A DNA stretch of 64,000 nt from Athripsodes cinereus (GCA_947579605.1 OX388313.1:30073214-30137213); one strand, 5' to 3'; positions 42,175 to 53,404 are shown, numbered from the stretch's first letter. Translations and numbers: made by a program. Notes: generated from the letters alone by a model not told the origin.

Positions 42175-42189
42175 TTTCGAAATATTCGT

Positions 42190-42650
42190 TTTTCTCTTTT
42201 ATCAAAAAAATATTGAATATTCTCATAAGACATAAGACAAGAAAGGTGAGGTATCTCTGAGCAAAATACGTATGTGTAATTTTTTTTTTTAGAATATTAG
42301 CGATGCATCCTTGTTTGGATGATTTCCGCCATTTAAAATCATTGATTAAATTATTAAGATTAATAATGAGCAAATGTGATCAATTCATCAAAGTACAATG
42401 AATTTTTTCAGAACAAAATCAAACAACATTCCATGCACCTTATCATCCTCTAAACCAAGCACATAGCTGATGTTAAGTGGGTATTCTACATTCTGAAGGG
42501 AGAAATACCGTATGTGTAATTGTTGGTTGCAATAATCTTCCATTTCTTGTATTTGCCGAAAGCGAGTACATAATTAATACATATTGTGGCATGTATGGAG
42601 TCGGATTTAGGTGTATGTGTTTAATTATCGTCTTTAATATTATGTGCTGT
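42190..42650. other. No gene found
   Basis: AT-rich; nothing recognised. Confidence 0.4.
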
Positions 42651-42654
42651 GTTT

Positions 42655-42735
42655 AACCAGCTTTACAATACAACGCCTGATAGCAATTATAGGGCGTTGT
42701 GGCAATACTGTAACAGTTTATAAATAAATAAATAA
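42655..42735 (+). repeat. Probable retroelement 3' end
   Basis: CAACGCC and GGCGTTG form a short stem, followed by TATAAATAAATAAATAAA, the kind of tail seen on LINE or SINE 3' ends. Confidence 0.4.
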
Positions 42736-42779
42736 AGGTTCGTTATGCATGTAGATACCTTATTATTATATTATTTATT

Positions 42780-43520
42780 TACAAGCTTTTGTAACCCGGC
42801 ATTGCTCGGGTTTAAATAAACAAAAACCGTGCAAATACATGGGTTAAAACTGGTATTTTTAGTTTGTAGTACCTACATAAATCTTCAAGTGATTTGCCAT
42901 GAAAAGTAAAGAAAAATATTAGGCGAAAATAAATAGGTTCTTATGGCTAGTACCGAGGTACTTTTGTATTTATTTATACAAAAAATCAATTAACATTGTT
43001 TATGGATTTTTTACATAATACTATTCTTATTCTACAGTATGGATTTCTATGGTCTCATAATATCCTCCATTATGAAAATAGCTCAAAATGTCAAAAATAT
43101 GCAATTTTTATTCTCATAATTCAGGATTTTTTGTCATCAGCAATCACAATGTTTCATTATGTAAACAGTCCCTAATTATTTAGTTTCAGTATTGTTTTAT
43201 TTATTGTTACATCCATTTTGGAATTAATTCAATACAATGAAAAATGTTTGACTATAAATATTGGATTTTCATACATTCGCTTGGCAATTTTGTCAAGCGA
43301 ATGTATGGGAATCTCATTAAAATTGTAATATCTTTATCAATACATAAGATATTTAAAATGTTTTTAGCCTTAAACCTGCCCAGGAGATGAGACCTCGTAT
43401 AGAGTGTATTATTTTACTTCTGTCTTTCCTTATTTCAGAGTCCATTGAGGACATACGCACATACGAACCGACTCAAATATTTATGTGTGGATTATGTGTA
43501 CAAGTTCCGATACGTCTTAT
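42780..43520 (+). repeat. U4 repeat, copy 2
   Basis: Starts GCTTTTGTAACCCGGCATTG; the 3' part (43,230-43,500) aligns with 17,800-18,070. Contains the 14-bp hairpin at 43,270. No reading frame. Confidence 0.65.
43270..43307. repeat. 14-bp hairpin inside U4
   Basis: CATACATTCGCTTG (43,270-43,283) and CAAGCGAATGTATG (43,294-43,307), loop 10 nt. The other U4 copy (17,850) lacks this symmetry. Confidence 0.9.
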
Positions 43521-43524
43521 CGTT

Positions 43525-43790
43525 GCATAAATAAATTATAATATAATGTATTAATTTTATGATCGGTAATTTATTACTAAGCGGAATCTTAATATGTACA
43601 TATATTCATAATTTAAAAATAAACTCACTTTGAGTTAGATACATATTGACTCATTATTATTGCACACACTTTATGAGGTCAAGTCCCGTTTTATCCACGC
43701 TTTGTTGCGATTTGTAATAATTGTCTCGTAAAAGTCATTCAATGGTTAGATAATCACAATTTACTCGATTTCGGGTATTTTGCCATAGTA
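43525..43790. other. AT-rich DNA
   Basis: Nothing recognised. Confidence 0.35.
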
Positions 43791-43799
43791 AAAAGACGG

Positions 43800-43885
43800 T
43801 GTTCCGTGGAGCACTCGGCAAAGAATTGGTTCTCCACTCTCTTCCGTAAGTTTTCGGGTCTTCTGTAAAAGTTTTCGAAATTAAC
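43800..43885 (+). repeat. S1 5' end
   Basis: CCGTGGAGCACTCGGCAAAG, then AATTGGTTCTCCACTCTCTT and AAGTTTTCGGGTCTTCTGTA. 3' part absent. Confidence 0.85.
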
Positions 43886-43938
43886 CTTGTCTCTTATTCC
43901 CTTCCAAAGTTTCTTATTAGAATCTAGTAGGTAAAAAT

Positions 43939-44095
43939 CTATCTATCTATCTATATTCTCACGCCGTGTCCCAGGAGGGGTAGGCAGAGAGAACGGTGCG
44001 CCATATAGATCTATCCTTACAAACTTCTTTCGCATCCTCCACATTCATCCAGTTTCTCATACATGTTCGCCGATTTCTCTTCCGTCCGTCCTTTA
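43939..44095 (-). repeat. LINE-A 3' end
   Basis: (TATC)n tail, then CTCACGCCGTGTCCCAGGAG, GGGTAGGCAGAGAGAACGGT and CATTCATCCAGTTTCTCATA. Same end as 13,943. Confidence 0.88.
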
Positions 44096-44122
44096 GGAAA
44101 AAATACGTAAAAATAAGTTTTA

Positions 44123-44344
44123 ACTACTACTATCCTATCATGGCATATCCCACAAGTGGGATAAATATGCAAGCTATCCTCTCCGTGCCAACAAAAAAAA
44201 CACTTAGGATAATTGTCTAACTTCATCACTGAATTTATGATGTCTTCTTAAAGTGTATTTTTTTTTAACATCTGCCATTTACAGGACACTCGAAAACTTA
44301 CAGAAATGAGTGGGAGACCAATATTCTTTGTCAAGTGCTCCACG
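44123..44344 (-). mobile_element. S1 SINE, nearly full length
   Basis: Reversed TAG tail, CATGGCATATCCCACAAGTG, CTATCCTCTCCGTGCCAACA, TTTACAGGACACTCGAAAAC, GAGTGGGAGACCAATATTCT and GTCAAGTGCTCCACG. A ~25-bp internal deletion removes the CAGCAGACCAGCTGC part. Confidence 0.92.
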
Positions 44345-44349
44345 AAACA

Positions 44350-44875
44350 ATTTTATTTATTCATTAACTTATTCTTTTTGTACATCATCATTATATAAGT
44401 GTTAACAAAACAATACAAAATTTAAAATACCAAATAAAACAATACAAAATTTAAAAATTAAAATACTAGGACGAAAAATCTAATGTTAACCCTAATTATT
44501 CCCTTACGTAACATGACGATGCTCCCACATCATAATAATAATAGATTATATAATAACACCAATCATTAAATAATAATATTATTAAAAATATTAAATCTTT
44601 TTAACACTCCAGTGTTATTGTCCTTTGTACCTTTGTAAAGATAAATTTATTGTGGGGTAAAAATTGTAGTTACTGGTCAAGAGAATTTACAGCTCTAGCT
44701 TTTTTAAATAATAATTTTAACTTTAATTACTATCCTAAGTATTACAAAAAATATACTACTGCTATACTATAACCTCACTACAGAGATAATTGAACACCAT
44801 ATAATTATAATATGTCTATCTTTATTTATATAATAAAGTAAAAAAATAGTTTATTAACGTACTATATTGAATTTA
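44350..44875. other. No gene found
   Basis: AT-rich; AATACAAAATTTAAAA occurs twice near 44,415 and 44,440. Confidence 0.4.
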
Positions 44876-44879
44876 TCAT

Positions 44880-45130
44880 CATCAACGCTCGGGAGCACAG
44901 GGCAGAAACCAGCCTCCTCCATTCAGAGCGTCTCTGTGCCAATCACGTCACCTCTTCCCACGACATTCCCTGCGCTCTGATGTCGTTGTAATAGGCACGA
45001 TGTATTGTGAAAGAGCGACGCACGGGTCGACGGAACCCTTGCGGACGGAAGAACAGTGCTCTTTTTGGCCAACTGTCATTGGGCATTCTCAGAACATGAC
45101 CCAGCCAGGAAATATCTTCCAACTAATCTT
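44880..45130 (-). pseudogene. LINE-E C-terminus
   Basis: The minus strand contains the RSEWRRLVSAL region (GCACAGGGCAGAAACCAGCC and CTCCTCCATTCAGAGCG in the plus strand), an HDIRAQGM-like part, and further upstream LFFRPQGFRRPVRRS and NARWQLAKKSTVL. The plus strand lacks the (ATC)n block but starts CATCATCAACGCTC. The cleanest copy is at 50,350. Confidence 0.85.
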
Positions 45131-45134
45131 TTAG

Positions 45135-45955
45135 GTACCTTTACGTAGGTAACAAGAAAGCGAATTTCTTTTACTCAAAGTAATTTTATGTCATTTTTGT
45201 AAAAACACTAACCGATAACCTAATAAACATGATACTGTATTATAATTTATGACCTTTCAACGGAATTTCCTTATTGGGCCAGTTATTGGCCTACTTACCC
45301 TATTGTACAATACACCAGTTAATCTTTGCAATTCAAACTCCTTGTAATAATAACTAAGTTTAGTATCATTAAATTTAAACGCAACAATATTTTTAAACCG
45401 TCTCTTTCCTTTACGTATCTCACTGAATTTACCTCTCTCACTTTATTGCAATTTTATTAATCCCATGGTAGGTATGTACTATGTTGTATATTATGTATAT
45501 GGGTAAATATACCTATTGCGGGCTGGCCACACTCGCTCCCATTTCATTGACCCAACTTTTAGCCTTGGAATTAGGTTGCGAATCACCGACCGGCCAATGT
45601 CCCTCAAACAATGAAGTTTGAATTTTTTGCGAGTATTATTAGATACCTACCATTAGAATATTTGCCTGGCGTTATTTACCATAGACGTAGTTGGTCCCAC
45701 ACGATATACACACATACATACATACATAATATGCATTATCTTCTAATCATATTTTAATTACTGCTCTTTTCGCTGTTTGTTATTTATTTATTTATTTAAA
45801 CTCCGGAAGACTATTTGCATAGACAACATTAAATTTAATTTAAGAACATTTGCATATTAATTGATAATTAACAGTAGTATGGACTGTATTTTATTTTAAT
45901 TAGGTAAATTCACTAGACATTTGTGTTTTAAAACTAACGACCTTTAATATTGTGA
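45135..45955. other. No gene found
   Basis: Nothing recognised. Confidence 0.4.
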
Positions 45956-45974
45956 CTGGAAATTCAAAGAAAAA

Positions 45975-46112
45975 AATGGTTATACAGTACTGGCAAAGTG
46001 CACTTAAACCAGCCTAAGCCGATTCGTAAGGATTGGAACACCTTTTCTGTTTCTTACTAAAGTAAGTTTGTACAATGTATTGGTAGTGCAGATGTGATGT
46101 CTGTTGAGTAAT
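45975..46112 (+). repeat. U3 repeat, copy 3
   Basis: AAAGTGCACTTAAACCAGCC, TAAGCCGATTCGTAAGGATT and GAACACCTTTTCTG, ending TGTTGAGTAATATTC. The LINE fragment at 46,113 begins exactly here. Confidence 0.75.
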
Positions 46113-46400
46113 ATTCTTCTTCTTCTTCCTCGTAATGAAGATCATCGATCTGTTAGGTCAGAAGTTGGTGCCTCTTGTGATGCTGAAGACCAGCTGTCTT
46201 TCCATCTTTTTGGTGGTCTTCCTCGGTGACGTGAACCGACTGGTGTTTCTTTAGCAGCTATATGTACGCTTCTGTTTTCAGCCATCCGATCTACATGGTC
46301 TCTCCAGAATCGTCTCCTTTTCCTACTCCATCTTACGATGTCCTCCGTGTTGCATATGTTCCTTATCTCAGTATTTCTTATTCTTAAAATAAATACAATA
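46113..46400 (-). pseudogene. LINE C-terminus with GAA-rich tail
   Basis: The minus strand encodes VRWSRKRRRFWRDHVDRMAE, VHIAAKETPVGSRHRGRPPK and RWKDSW, followed by a (AAG)n tail. The RDHVDRM and GRPPKRWKD motifs are C-terminal features of insect non-LTR polymerases; this family is not otherwise seen in the window. Confidence 0.8.
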
Positions 46401-46404
46401 TTAT

Positions 46405-47140
46405 CTATAAAATTACATAACTTAGCAAAACGCATTTTAAAAACGAAGAATGGCCAATTATTGATATTCTGGTTTGACCGGTATTTGGACGAATATAATT
46501 TTAAGAATACGTTTTATCGTATTATGTTATTGTCCATCCAATTGGTTTTTGTATAATAATTTGATGGTAATAGCCAAATTTTTATTTGGATGTCATTCAC
46601 CCTGGTCAATGGTTATTAATTATTATTCCCAAATACCTATCTGATTGTTGCCAGCGAATATTCTCGCAATAGACCAAACTATCTTATTATTAAAAATGTC
46701 AATTCATGTCAATATTTTCCAATTAGTGTCATCCAAAATTTGTGTCTGTGATATTTGAAACAAATTTATCGTATTGGAGTCCGGTTGGAAAGACTGTGTA
46801 CCATGTTTTTTTCTATTTTGGAAAAATTATAGTCAAATTAGATTATTTCATTGTAAAATATATCCTTTCTAGCGTCGTTATCTAAGAACCAGGAAAAGAG
46901 TACCAATGTAAATGTTTTTTGTTTTAATTTGACTGTTTAGCAAATTCATTCAAACTTTGTTGCTGGCTTAATATAATAAGATTTTGTGTTTATTGAAACC
47001 AAATCAAATTCTATATGGAATTGGAGAATAGACTCATAAAACAATATAATTTTCAACAACTTTAGAACAATAATAAGAATATTACCACCTATTCTAAATT
47101 CTACATTTTCAGCACAGGTAGAATGATGGGTTACAGAGAG
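46405..47140. other. No gene found
   Basis: Nothing recognised. Confidence 0.4.
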
Positions 47141-47144
47141 TCAA

Positions 47145-47432
47145 GCTGGTTTAAGTTCACTTTACCCATGGTACGCTCACCAGTCTTACCTATTCCTGTT
47201 TCAAATCACTATGCTTGATATCTTTAGAGCATAAATGCCAGATAACTGCAACTATCAAAAGGAAACTGGAATTGGTGGGATTGGCTAATTTACCATGGAT
47301 AAAGTGCACTTAAACCAGCCTAAGCCGATTCAAAAGCATCGAAGCACCTTTCCTGTTTCCTAATAAAGGAAATTTGCATAGTCTGTTGGTTGTGCGGATG
47401 AGGTGTCTGTTGAGTAATATTCTTAATATCTT
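47145..47432. repeat. Inverted pair of U3 copies
   Basis: 47,145-47,172 (AGCTGGTTTAAGTTCACTTT, ACCCATGGTA) is the inverse of 47,290-47,320 (TACCATGGATAAAGTGCACT, TAAACCAGCCT). The right copy then continues through GATTCAAAAGCATCGAAGC to TGTTGAGTAATATTCTTAA, as at 45,975-46,112. Confidence 0.8.
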
Positions 47433-47434
47433 CA

Positions 47435-48080
47435 CTCACGCATGTGTAAAAATCCAGTAAAATGCGAAAACTGCGTTTAACAATAATACGATATTTTGTG
47501 AAAACGATTATAATTCTTATAAGAATTCACGGAACCCAAATAAAGATGCCAAAAATAATTACCGAACCGAATGACACTGTTGACCAAATAAACATTTATG
47601 CTATTGACCGCGAGGATATCATTGTGAATGAATGCCATAATTTACTGACTTCAAAACCCACATTGTGGGGAACCATTACTTTACATAATTAGTCACACAT
47701 TGTTGGTATGTACATGCTATTATTATTGGAGTCTTGAATGGATGATTTTTAAGACTCTACGGGGGGTTTCAGAAGATTAGTTTCGGACTGAACACAGGTC
47801 AAAATTTTAGGATAGTTAATTACTATTATTGTTGCGTCTTATTATGAAAATTCAATATGTCTAAATGTGGGATATGCCATGATAGTCCAGTATTAGTTTT
47901 CTGTCTTCATTTTCTAATGATATCGGATTATTGATCCGTAAATATTCCTTCAAATCATTTCTCGACATAGAAATTAATTTGGCGTTGACGGGACTAATTC
48001 CTTTATTTCATGTTTTTGATAACTTTGAATCAGGTCCACTTTGTTAATGTTGGTTTCCAAAATGTACCTATTATATAACA
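47435..48080. other. No confident gene
   Basis: A 76-codon plus-strand frame at 47,462-47,692 has no recognised motif. An S1 3' trace (GTGGGATATGCCATGATAGT) lies at 47,867-47,890. Confidence 0.4.
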
Positions 48081-48084
48081 TAAC

Positions 48085-48300
48085 ATTAAACATGGACAAG
48101 TCGCACAGATATAGCTAGTCCTAAGCTAAGATAATATTATGAAACTTGGGTTATAGGTACAAACGCAATGATACACAAATATTATATACCTACCATGCAA
48201 CAAATGCATATACATGTAACACAAAATATAGATTAAACTCTAGACCCAGAGTCTAAGCCAGTGCAGTAGTTACCCTAAATCAAATCACTCTGATTAATGC
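48085..48300 (-). repeat. T2 SINE, decayed
   Basis: CTAGTCCTAAGCTAAGATAA, ATGAAACTTGGGTTATAGGT, ACATGTAACA and CTAGACCCAGAGTCTAAGCC in T2 order. Confidence 0.6.
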
Positions 48301-48304
48301 AACA

Positions 48305-49440
48305 ACTATATGTGACAATCCAACGATTAACGAGATGGCTCCGGAGTAGCCCAGTATAGTCATGTAAAACTTATCTCGAAGAGCATTTAAATATTAAAAT
48401 GGTTCCTTTCATAGATAATAATATGTACGAATTTAAAATTCATAATATTATGATATCTTAGCAAAAAAGAATAAAACATTAGGAGCGATGAACTGTGAAT
48501 CAAAAATTAATTCGTAAAATTACGTCGGTGTAATTTATTTAAAATTTTAAATAATTTATGTATTCTAAGCAGATGAATCTAAAATTGAGAGTATTTTTCA
48601 AATACATTAATCACCCACATTTCCTGCTAAGCAACAATGATATTTTTTTATAAATATTTAGAAAACGAAAGGTGTGCCCTCAAAATGTTCATACTATCAT
48701 TGTGGTCTCGATATCAAGTAGTAAGTTACCTACCTATAAAAATGTGCAGATCAGAAATTTAGAATTAAAAAATTGCATCTGTCTTCCGCTTAACTTCCGG
48801 TTGCATCATCGATTGATCAAGAATCTTTATTATTTATTCTTTTTTATAGATTTTAAAATACTTATTAAACGATGCGGCAAATATCAATGATTCTATTCAT
48901 ACATGGCACGCGTATATTATGACATGGTAACAAGATGCATCCTTGTGGCACACCTCAATTGGTTTAACAATTTCATTGTATCCGTTGAATATTGAATCAA
49001 TTATTATTTGCCGTGATTCAAAGAATATTATTAATGGTAATAATATTAATACCTATCCATATTTAAATTCAGTTTATTATCATTTATATATTTATTTATT
49101 AAACCCCGTGTGGTTTTGAATTTTCAACCCGTGATGTTGAGGGCACGCAAGGTAAATGTATGTAGATTTTTATATTACAATACTATCTATCTAGACGTTT
49201 CTATTGTTGAATAATTATGCAATAATGATTCAATATCTACATTTAATCCGTATTCTGATTCTTTTGTAGTTATTTTATATTAGTCATATCTACCTACCTA
49301 CCGATTTTTAAAACGAACCCAGTCTCCTAGCCCCAAAAGAACTCGTTTTGTAAATTTAACACATAAAACTACCATAAGGCATTAATTGGAACAATGAAGC
49401 TGTCATCGGGTTTATAAAAGAGAATATCTGAGCTTTCGGC
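48305..49440. other. No gene found
   Basis: AT-rich; nothing recognised. Confidence 0.45.
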
Positions 49441-49445
49441 ATGTC

Positions 49446-49555
49446 GCTCGGTGGCTTAATTGAACATAGCAGATCTCGCGAAAAGGATGGGTTGCGGGTT
49501 CAAGTCCCATCCGGGGCACAGCAGAATAAGGTGTCGTTGTCTTTTCTAAGCTTTT
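49446..49555 (+). mobile_element. T1 SINE, near complete
   Basis: GCTCGGTGGCTTAATTGAAC, B box GCGGGTTCAAGTCCC, CCGGGGCACAGCAGAATAAG, then GTGTCGTTGTCTTTTCTAAG. Reads as the complement of the copy at 24,735. Confidence 0.85.
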
Positions 49556-49559
49556 AGTA

Positions 49560-50165
49560 CGTCAGATTTCTCCCACCGCGCTATCTTCATCTTCCATTTC
49601 TCCTATGTTGTTTCTCCGCCACGAATTTAAAACTTACTAACAAAAATCTTATTGGAATTCCGTAAGAATACTAGGTAGTACGTTGCGTACATATTATTGC
49701 GAAGGGTTTTTTCTAAGTCAGTAATAAGAATTGAATAAACATCTGATGATCTAATAGACTATACATAATTCCATAAATTTGTGAAATTACTTCGATATGT
49801 CTTTTGATGCCCAAAACGTGTTCGTTTATTAATGCAAGTACATAAATTAAGATTAAAATGTTATTAATAAATTCAAGGCACGCCACTAGATGTAAATTTA
49901 TTAATTTATAATAATACAAATTCTTCTTATTAAAAGAAATTTAGCCATGCAGCGAGAATAAATAATCTTGGTTTGACGAATGGAATATATTTATGTCTCA
50001 TAGAAAAATTGGACAAGAAAAAAATTCTTTCGAAAGTCACGTGGATCGACCATGTGACTCAGAAACCCAAAAATAGTCGCTGAATCTAACTGTATATTGT
50101 GCTGGCACACGGAATTTTTAATAATATTATGTAAAAGTTATTAATTGCTATTTATCTAATTTCTA
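49560..50165. other. No gene found
   Basis: Nothing recognised. Confidence 0.4.
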
Positions 50166-50171
50166 TCCTTG

Positions 50172-50235
50172 TGATGTTTATGGGTTAGTTGGAAGATATC
50201 GCTTCTGTGATTAACTCGCCCATTGCACAATATAA
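50172..50235 (+). repeat. U1 LINE 3'UTR fragment
   Basis: GGGTTAGTTGGAAGATATCG, then TTAACTCGCCCATTG, the only plus-oriented U1 piece. Confidence 0.7.
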
Positions 50236-50349
50236 TTTATTTGTATCACATTATTTTATAAATTTGTAATTATGTATTCTCCTTATTGTGCAAAAAAGTT
50301 TATTATTATTATTTTCAAAATGTTACAAACTATGTATTATTCCGGATTT

Positions 50350-50575
50350 TCTCCCGGTATTCCAAATCAATGCAAAGAGCACTGTTCTTCCGTCCGCAGG
50401 GGTTCCGTCGGCCCGGGCGTCCCTCTTTCACAATACACCGTTCCTATGACAACGATATCAGAGCGCAAGGAATGTCGTGGAAAGAGGTGACGCAATTGGC
50501 ACAGAGACGCTCTGAATGGAGGAGGCTGGTTTCTGCCCTGTGCTCCCGAGAGGAGCGTTGATGATGATGATGATT
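50350..50575 (+). pseudogene. LINE-E C-terminus, clearest copy
   Basis: The frame ending at 50,561 reads ALFFRPQGFRRPGRPSFTIH, RSYDNDIRAQGMSWKEVTQL, AQRRSEWRRLVSAL, then a stop. An (ATG)n tail follows at 50,560-50,573. The pattern is a LINE polymerase C-terminus in which a final WRRLV-type motif precedes a simple-repeat tail. 5'-truncated. Related copies: 32,425, 44,880 and 54,775. Confidence 0.88.
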
Positions 50576-50759
50576 CCAAATCACACGGGCACATGTGTCA
50601 AGTGTAACCTGTTTCATCCATTCAATCAGTGTCATCCATTTCTGTGTCAGTGCGTCAATTTATCTGAATGATTGGTACATGGATGTCAACTTGTATGCTT
50701 GCATTCAGATAGCCTATACTGGCTACGTGGCTACTTTACTTGTGGGAGATTCTATGATT

Positions 50760-51025
50760 TTTAACTACATCTTAAATTCAGCGATGAGGTTTGCCACCCC
50801 TCCTGAATAATTTAATTTTTTCATGAACGAGTTCTCGTACTATATTTTAATTATCACAAAAAAACTTACAGAAAACTCGTTCATAAAATCTTGTCGCGAA
50901 ATTATCACGTTGCCATTAAATATTGATAATGTCTTAATTTTTTGTTGGCACGGAGAGAAGAGTTTGCATGTTCACTGCTGCATGCAGCTGGTCTGCTGGC
51001 TACCCCACTCGTGGGATATTATAGT
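50760..51025 (+). mobile_element. S1 SINE with a 106-bp insert
   Basis: S1 middle (50,765-50,806: CTTAAATTCAGCGATGAGGT, TTGCCACCCCTCCTGAAT) and 3' part (50,928-51,025: AATGTCTTAATTTTTTG, GGCACGGAGAGAAGAG, GCAGCTGGTCTGCTGGCTAC, CCCACTCGTGGGATAT) flank an insert at 50,822-50,927. The S1 sequence AATnnnTTAATTTTTT is present on both sides of the insert. Confidence 0.85.
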
Positions 51026-51029
51026 ATTA

Positions 51030-51455
51030 ATAAAAAAAGAAATAAAAAGAAAACGCTATGTTCTATTCTTGTCATTGAGAATAAGAGGATGCTTGGGATA
51101 AGATATATTGATATAATTTACAGCAGGCAATATAACAATAATAATACCGTTTGACAAGAAGAATATTGTCATAAATTATGGACCACTCTTATTAGTTTTC
51201 TAAACACAAGTTTTTTAGGATTATATTGTATGTCGTTTGTATGTTATCATTATTTATTATTTGTGCTTTACGAGTGAGAAATTTGAATTATTGGTTTATT
51301 GCTCTATTATTGGTCATCTTTAGAATTGGTCATTATTGTATAATATTTACTAGGACTAAGTAGGCACGTGTCTTGTTTTGCATAAAAAATGGTTATTCAA
51401 TAAAAAGTTCATAAAAGACACACTTATAAACATTATATTTCTATTTATTATTTAT
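51030..51455. other. No gene found
   Basis: AT-rich; nothing recognised. Confidence 0.4.
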
Positions 51456-51456
51456 T

Positions 51457-51680
51457 TATACCATCACGGCATATCCCACACGTAGGGTAGCCAGCAGATC
51501 AGTTGCATGTAATAAAAACACAAGCTGTCCTCTCCGTGTCAATAAAAATTAAGACATTCAGGATGGGTGGAAAATCTCATCGCTGAATTTGAGATGCATG
51601 TAAAACGTCTTTATTTTTCGAACACGTGCTTTTTACAGGACGCTCGAAAACTTACAGAAAAGAGTGAGAGACCAATATAA
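51457..51680 (-). mobile_element. S1 SINE, good copy
   Basis: TATACCATCACGGCATATCC, GTAGGGTAGCCAGCAGATCA, CTGTCCTCTCCGTGTCAATA, ACATTCAGGATGGGTGG, CTCATCGCTGAATTTGAGAT, TTTACAGGACGCTCGAAAAC and GAGTGAGAGACCAATATA. It lacks only the last ~30 bp of the 5' end. Confidence 0.93.
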
Positions 51681-51754
51681 ATTGTCATAAATTATAATAA
51701 TTGTAATAAATAGTTCTTATATATCTTTTGTTCAAATTGAATCTTAGACGTTCT

Positions 51755-51910
51755 CTGGCGTGGAAACGGTCTTACACCCTTTTCTGTAAGTTTGAGTGTC
51801 CTATGAAGGGCAAGTATTCGTAAAAGATCACGTATAAGACATTCAACTTTTACGATGAGGCATGCTACCCATCCTAAATGCAATGTTTTTTTATTGGTAC
51901 GAGGAGCTAG
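51755..51910 (+). repeat. S1 5' and middle, diverged
   Basis: GGCGTGGAAACGGTCTTACA, TTTTCTGTAAGTTTGAGTGT, GGGCAAGTATTCGTAAAAGA, ACGATGAGGCATGCTACCCA and TATTGGTACGAGGAGC. Confidence 0.8.
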
Positions 51911-51959
51911 GTACTTATTTTAATAATTATCAAGACAGTTTCTGAGTTCTGTGTTCTCA

Positions 51960-52205
51960 CAACGCCTGCAAGTATATCTCAAGAGATCCACCAATATGCT
52001 GGACGAGATCAATATAGCAAACAAGTTCTGCTTCTATGACAGGCTTTTGGTTCGCAGGACCCATCATTTGGAAGCGACTCCCTGAGAACCATCGTACAAA
52101 CTAACCAATAACAATGTTCAAGAGCAAATTGAAAATAATCACTCTTCCAACATAGTGTCCTGCACCCTTGAGATGGCTGCTTCATTAAACAGCGCCGAGT
52201 AAAAT
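51960..52205 (+). pseudogene. CR1-type LINE C-terminus and 3'UTR
   Basis: Encodes FWFAGPIIWKRLPEN followed by FKSKLKIITLP, the conserved end of CR1-superfamily polymerases, then CACCCTTGAGATGGCTGCTT and CAGCGCCGAG. Related to LINE-B but a different subfamily. Confidence 0.8.
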
Positions 52206-52317
52206 AATTATATAAAATTTATATTGAGCCTTTTTGTGATACAAATTATTTGCTATCCCTCTTGTGGGATATGCTGGGGCGATATGGATATATAGATATA
52301 TCATAAGAGATCGCTCT

Positions 52318-52385
52318 ACCAATATAGTATCCTGCGCCCTTGAGATGGATGTCCCATTAAACGGCCCCGAATAAATCATCCGACA
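52318..52385 (+). repeat. CR1-type 3'UTR fragment
   Basis: TATCCTGCGCCCTTGAGATG, then CATTAAACGGCCCCGAATAA. A second partial copy of the 3' end at 52,150-52,200. Confidence 0.7.
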
Positions 52386-52389
52386 AACG

Positions 52390-53035
52390 TACATTGATCT
52401 ATGTAGGTCAATATTGAAATTATGACGTAGATATTTATCATTCTTCAAAAATGCACAACAACGAACAACCTCTATAGTTTGATCACGTAGAATAATATGT
52501 AAAATAACTTGTCAATTTGATCAATCAAATCTTTAGCATAGCAATCAAAATCGTTACCTATAATTGTAAAAGAACACACATTCTTTTTATCTGTGACGTT
52601 GTACTCGTAATAATTGACAAAGGAGTGTGTTACAAAAAAAAACTCTCTTTATGTGCACCACATCCATAATGAGTGTAAATTCTTTCTTTGGAAGTAATAA
52701 TTGTTCACCATTGTCACAATTTGTGTAACTGGGTATAGAAGTATTTCTTCCTTTCTTGCATTCTTCTTTTGATTTCTCATCACTGCGACCATGTATGGAT
52801 GATGTCTTTATTGTTTTGAATTTAGAATTCTATGCGTGTCTTTACATAGTTTCTAGACGTTTAATTTTTTTCTAAAATTCTCTTTTGTCTTTTCTTGACG
52901 TTGTTTGTTGAGAGGGTGGGACTGCGTAGAAAAGGCAATTATTTTTGTGGCCTGTATGCCAAAATATCCAATGGCTTTAAAACTTTCGAATTAAATAATA
53001 CCGTAGTATGTTTTGAGCAATAAACCAACTTAATA
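52390..53035. other. No gene found
   Basis: Nothing recognised. Confidence 0.4.
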
Positions 53036-53039
53036 ATTA

Positions 53040-53157
53040 GCATTGTCTCGATTTTATATTGGCACGAAGAGGACAGCTTGCATGTTTCTTACATGCAGCT
53101 GGTCTGCTGGTTACCCCACTTGTGAGATATGCCGTGATGGTATAGTAGTAGTAGTAA
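53040..53157 (+). mobile_element. S1 3' half, good copy
   Basis: GGCACGAAGAGGACAGCTTG, CATGCAGCTGGTCTGCTGGT, TACCCCACTTGTGAGATATG, CCGTGATGGTATAG and (TAG)4. 5'-truncated at the ATTGTCTCGATTT region; a TAATAATTAGCATT direct repeat flanks it (53,029-53,043 and 53,152-53,166), a likely target-site duplication. Confidence 0.88.
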
Positions 53158-53159
53158 TA

Positions 53160-53400
53160 ATTAGCATTTTTTGTTACATAGAAGATACTTGCATAACAAA
53201 TTGATAGGTAATAGTTTTTGTTGATTCATGTCATAATCTTTTTTATAATTTAAAGTAATTTTTTCTGTGACATAAAACTAAATGTGTGAAATAATAGGAC
53301 GTCTTCTGTACATTAGACTTAAGCTGTATAATTTCAATAGTTTTGGACAAAAGACACACAGAGGCTCCCTTGAGGTCGTTTTCTCTGTTTCTTTAAAAAT
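53160..53400. other. AT-rich DNA
   Basis: Nothing recognised. Confidence 0.35.
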
Positions 53401-53404
53401 GTGT

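Noticed and set aside
41940..42373. Minus-strand frames overlapping the end of LINE-F
   Set aside because: Antisense shadows of the reverse-transcriptase frame and AT-rich flank.
45975..47430. LTR retrotransposon with U3 as long terminal repeats
   Set aside because: The two direct U3 copies are 1.3 kb apart, but no gag, pol, primer-binding site or target duplication is seen, and single U3 copies occur elsewhere.
47462..47692. 76-codon frame
   Set aside because: No recognised motif, no supporting splice or promoter signal; kept only as a note.
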